Assembly: GCA_950097015.1 (NCBI GenBank)
Contig: CATNEN010000001.1
Location: forward strand, 15,059,001-15,123,000
Direction: 5' to 3'
Length of the DNA stretch: 64,000 bases
Source: Macrostomum hystrix
Taxonomy: Eukaryota; Platyhelminthes; Macrostomidae
Of this stretch, positions 60,852 through 64,000 are shown in pieces. A program made the translations under genes and the position numbers. The notes below the pieces were generated by a model, which ran no database searches, was not told where the DNA came from, and was given only the letters and a program-made list of their open reading frames with translations. Within the stretch, counting starts at the first letter, position 1, and each line of letters begins with the position of its first letter.

Positions 60852-63675
60852 CTTTGTTGGAATTGTTTGATATTTAATTAATATTTAATATTCATATTAA
60901 GATTTTTCGAGACAAATTTACGAGTCGTGACAACTTGCATATGAGCCTTTCTACTCACAGTTTCTCCGTTCGCTTTGTCGTACCAAACTCCCGGATGTCT
61001 TGTTCGAGTTCTTGCTTCCCGCCGACCTGAAAGTGTCGATATTTTCGAATTGAAAAAGTTTTTCGTAACAAAAGCGAATTTTTGTTTTAGTATACTTTCT
61101 ACTCACCTCTGGCGTGAACGTAGAGCAGAATAACTAGCAGGGCTACAAAGACTACAAAGACTACGGCTGCTAGGCACAGCAGAATGAGCAGATTCTGATC
61201 TGAGGCTTCAGCGGCACCTCTCTGCACCCTGCCGCCGCCACCGCCGATGCCGGCTCCGTTGCCAGCAGTGGGCGGTCGGTTCACTCTTTGTGTCTGCTCC
61301 AACTGGTTAGAGCTGACGTGTACAAAAGTTGTGTACTGCGCGCTGTACAGATGCGGAGTGCCATTGTCGCGAACGCGAACGTTCAATCGGTAGGTTCGCG
61401 CTCTGGCGTCGACTTCGGATCTGCTGTCCTTCAGACTGCCGCTCAGTGTCACAATTCCGTGCTTGCCGTCAATTGTGAATCGATTGTCTGTAGCCTCTAA
61501 TAGATAGGTGAGCGTACCGTTCTCACCTGCGTCCTTATCCGTGCCGCCAACCTGAAGTACCGGCGTGCCAGCTGGACTGGAGTCGGACAGGTTGTAAACC
61601 TTCTGCAATCCTTGTACGCTGGGCGCATTGTCATTGACATCGTTCAACGCGATGATGACTCTGGCGGAGCCTCTGTGCTCGGTTGGGCCGCGATTCCTTG
61701 CGAAGATCTCCAGGTTAATGATTTCCTGCTTCTCGCGATCGAAATTGCCCTCGCCGTACAAGTGGCTGCGATTGAAATAAAAGTACATTCCTTTGATGTC
61801 GGACGCCAATAGGCCAGCATGCCTGTTAACTTCGTACAAGATCATCTGGTTAGCGCCAATGTCCTCGTCTGTGGCTGCAACCTCGCCGATGTACCTTCTG
61901 GATATATTTCTTCCGTAGTCTTCCTCGATTGGAAACGTGTACTCGCGGAATTTAAATACTGGCACCGAGTCATCCTCGTCCTCGATGGTGACCTCCACAG
62001 TAGCCGTGGAAGTTTTCTGTTCTTTGACTCCGCTATCTGCCACAGTCAGGGTGAATCGATAGTGATCTTGCTGCTCTCTGTCGAATGTGACGGCTGAGTA
62101 AATCTCGGCTATGTTGTTTTCCCGGCTCCTGATGAGAAAGTAGCTGGACCCTTCGGTATCGAGGCTAAATCTGAGTCGCGCATTATCATCGCTATCATCG
62201 TCTTTGGCTGTCACCTTACCAACCAGCGTGTTTGGCTGCCTGTTCTCTGGAATTCTGAAGCTGTACAGCTTCCGATCAAACCTCGGCGCATTGTCATTCT
62301 CGTCGAGAATTTTTATCCGTACCTCTTTCCGGCCAAGCTGGGGAAAAATTCCCCTGTCTGAGCATATTACATCGACCCTGATCTCTCCACGAGACGTGGC
62401 CTCCCTATCAAATGAGGCTCCATGTACTTTTTTCAGCTTGTGAATTGTTTTGTACTGACCATCCTTAATGCTGTTAGTGAGCTGGAATTTCGCCTTGTTA
62501 GGCTCACCAATTAAGCAGTCGACAGTGCCGTTATTGCCATCATCCTCGTCTACCACTAAAATTCTTGCCAGCACCTTTTCACTTTCGTCATTTTCCACAA
62601 TTCTGTCGTCAATCATCTCCACAGTTATATTAGGCCTGTGGTCGTTGCAGTCGGTGACTCGCAATTCTACGAAGGTTTCGACGGCTTGCCCACCTCTGTC
62701 CTCGGCAACCAGCGGAATGAATAACACCTTTTTGGGTATTTTTTCATAATCAAGCGACTGGTTCTGCTTCAGTTCGTCTCCGCTAATGTAGAACGATTTG
62801 GCTACGTCTTTGCCAGCCGCTTTGCCTATGCTGTAGGTAATTCGCTCGTTTAAATCTTCGTCCGTGGCATTGAGTTTTAACAATGGTCGATGCAGCCTGT
62901 CGCACTCTGATATGGTTATTAGCTGCTTGGCTAATCGCCACGTAGGCTTATTGTCGTTGGCGTCAAGTACTTCGATCTGTATCTTAGCTGTGTCCTTTTC
63001 CAGTGGATATTGTTTGTCACTAGCTAGGAGTCGCAGCTCGTAACTGTCTTTCGTTTCTCTATCTAGCGCCCTGATTAGCTCCAGTTTCGGCATTGCCTTG
63101 CCACTGTGCTCCTCCATTTTCAGCTTAAAGTACATACCAGCGTCACCCAACGGTTCCAGTTGGTATTCGACGTTGTCGAACCTGCCAGAGTCGCTGTCCT
63201 CAGCTATTGGCAGTGAGTAGAAGCTTGGCGGATTATCGGACTCTGGGACGCTGATGTGAAATGTTTTATGCTTGACCTCGAACTTTGGTCGCTGATCGTT
63301 AACGTCATTGATCAGGACGCTAACACCGATTTGCTCCTCAGTGCCCACGCCACCTTGCTTAACTTCCACCTTGAAGGTGAGCAGGCATTCTGAGGGCTTG
63401 TTGGGGCACAGTGCTTCTCGATCTAGTCGAGCAATGGTGCTCAGTGCGCCCGTCCCACTGTCCAGTCTGAACAGTCGCCTGACCTTCTCGTCCGGGAACA
63501 GCATGCTGAAGGTGCTGCCATCGGGATAGCTGAATCGCGTTTTCAGATTGTCGATCTCAAAGCCGATCGACATCTCCTCTTGCACTGGAAGAGTCACTGA
63601 TTGTTTGCTGTCTTGACTGACAGCCAGCTGAACACTGACCAGTGCTATAAGAACTAGCAAAACTTCTGACAGCAT
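60261..63675 (-). CDS. Non-clustered protocadherin, complete, 3 exons, 1075 aa
   Basis: Calcium-dependent adhesion receptor at the cell surface. Exons 61107-63675, 60959-61026 and 60261-60851 join (phases 1 and 0). Signal peptide about 1-20 (MLSEVLLVLIALVSVQLAVS). Seven cadherin repeats end near 131, 245, 349, 465, 573, 686 and 788; linker calcium motifs are DVNDQRP (124), DANDNKP (238), DCNDHRP (342), DENDNAP (458), degenerate DEDDSVP (566) and DVNDNAP (679). LDRE/FDRE motifs occur in EC1, EC2, EC4, EC5 and EC6. A Gly-rich stalk (about 800-820) precedes the TM helix (about 829-853). The cytoplasmic tail of about 220 aa has Ala/Gln/His runs and ends TSSFV, a class I PDZ ligand (S-x-V). Seven repeats in one exon resemble delta-protocadherins, but no CM1/CM2 tail motifs are seen, so orthology is open. 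Confidence 0.92.
60959..61026 (-). CDS. Protocadherin exon 2 (68 nt, juxtamembrane)
   Basis: Acceptor GACACTTTCAG then GTCGGC; donor ACT|GTGAGT. Encodes RREARTRTRHPGVWYDKANG plus ET, a basic stop-transfer segment right after the TM helix, which supports the splice. Flanking introns are 80 and 107 bp. Confidence 0.88.
61107..63675 (-). CDS. Protocadherin exon 1 (ectodomain and TM)
   Basis: 856 codons plus one base. Signal peptide, seven cadherin repeats and the TM helix are uninterrupted. Donor CCAGAG|GTGAGT falls after VHAR at the membrane border. Confidence 0.93.
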
Positions 63676-64000
63676 GGCTCTTCTGACTGGCTTGGCTCTT
63701 CTGCTGAATTTGGATTTTCTTAGCTCGCTTCTGGACGATTTTTTAAGGTATATTTTTTGCTCGCTTTAATTGGTCACTATTTAACGACACGCCAACTGTT
63801 TGGTCATGACCCGCTGTGTTTACAATATCGCAACACAATAACTAAAGGAGAATAAGGTCTTGTATTAGAAGCAGAAATGGTTCCTGGCTCTACCGCTCCG
63901 GCCACCCTGTTTTTAATCGGGAAGTCCGCTTGACTTCCTTCGTGGCTCCGGATCTGACCAGGCCCTCCATTCGCTTCTGGCTGCGAATTAAGCAAGCCGA
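63676..64000. other. Upstream region of the protocadherin gene
   Basis: Probably the 5' UTR or promoter of the minus-strand gene. The minus ORF 63804-63995 has no recognisable product. Confidence 0.4.

Overview
The window is nuclear DNA from an animal. It holds spliced genes with GT-AG introns and metazoan-type proteins: a Polo-like kinase, a seven-repeat protocadherin, an SLC6-like transporter, a Vilse/ARHGAP39 RhoGAP, a calmodulin-like EF-hand protein and an eight-helix membrane protein. Poly-Q and poly-A runs in the proteins, tRNA-derived SINE pieces and several MITE-like elements suggest an invertebrate, perhaps a lophotrochozoan or flatworm, but nothing here fixes the phylum. I see no rRNA, CRISPR array or bacterial-style operon. 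All identifications come from reading the sequence and from memory of the families; no search was run.

Layout. 1-4630 (minus strand): 3 exons of an ARHGAP39/Vilse gene encoding its tandem WW region, with 3 minisatellite arrays in its introns; the gene runs off the left edge, and a 17-nt start exon may lie at 8337-8353. 4631-14210: no firm coding sequence; it holds at least four inverted-repeat or MITE-like elements and a SINE tail. 14293-19502 (plus): complete five-exon PLK1-type kinase of 643 aa, all introns phase 0. 22511-24730 (minus): two-exon, 353-aa multi-pass membrane protein. 24731-40636: arrays, SINE pieces and one possible 83-aa secreted peptide. 40637-42991 (minus): intronless, very divergent SLC6-family protein of 784 aa. 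47644-52040 (minus): three-exon, 167-aa four-EF-hand protein. 60261-63675 (minus): three-exon, 1075-aa protocadherin ending in a PDZ ligand.

The most striking property is about 25 unrelated minisatellite arrays (units of about 14-42 bp, 150-2000 bp long) that occupy roughly a third of the window. Introns fall into two classes. Four are 80-153 bp and carry no array. All seven fully delimited introns longer than 500 bp carry at least one array, and in five of them removing the array leaves only about 90-270 bp. Some arrays look related to a nearby mobile element: the 16-bp unit of PLK intron 4 also occurs inside a hAT-like MITE just upstream of the PLK start codon, and other arrays begin at the edge of tRNA-derived SINE remnants.

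The genes are not an operon or an evident pathway. They are neighbours with separate roles: cell-cycle kinase, Rho regulation, calcium sensing, adhesion and membrane transport.
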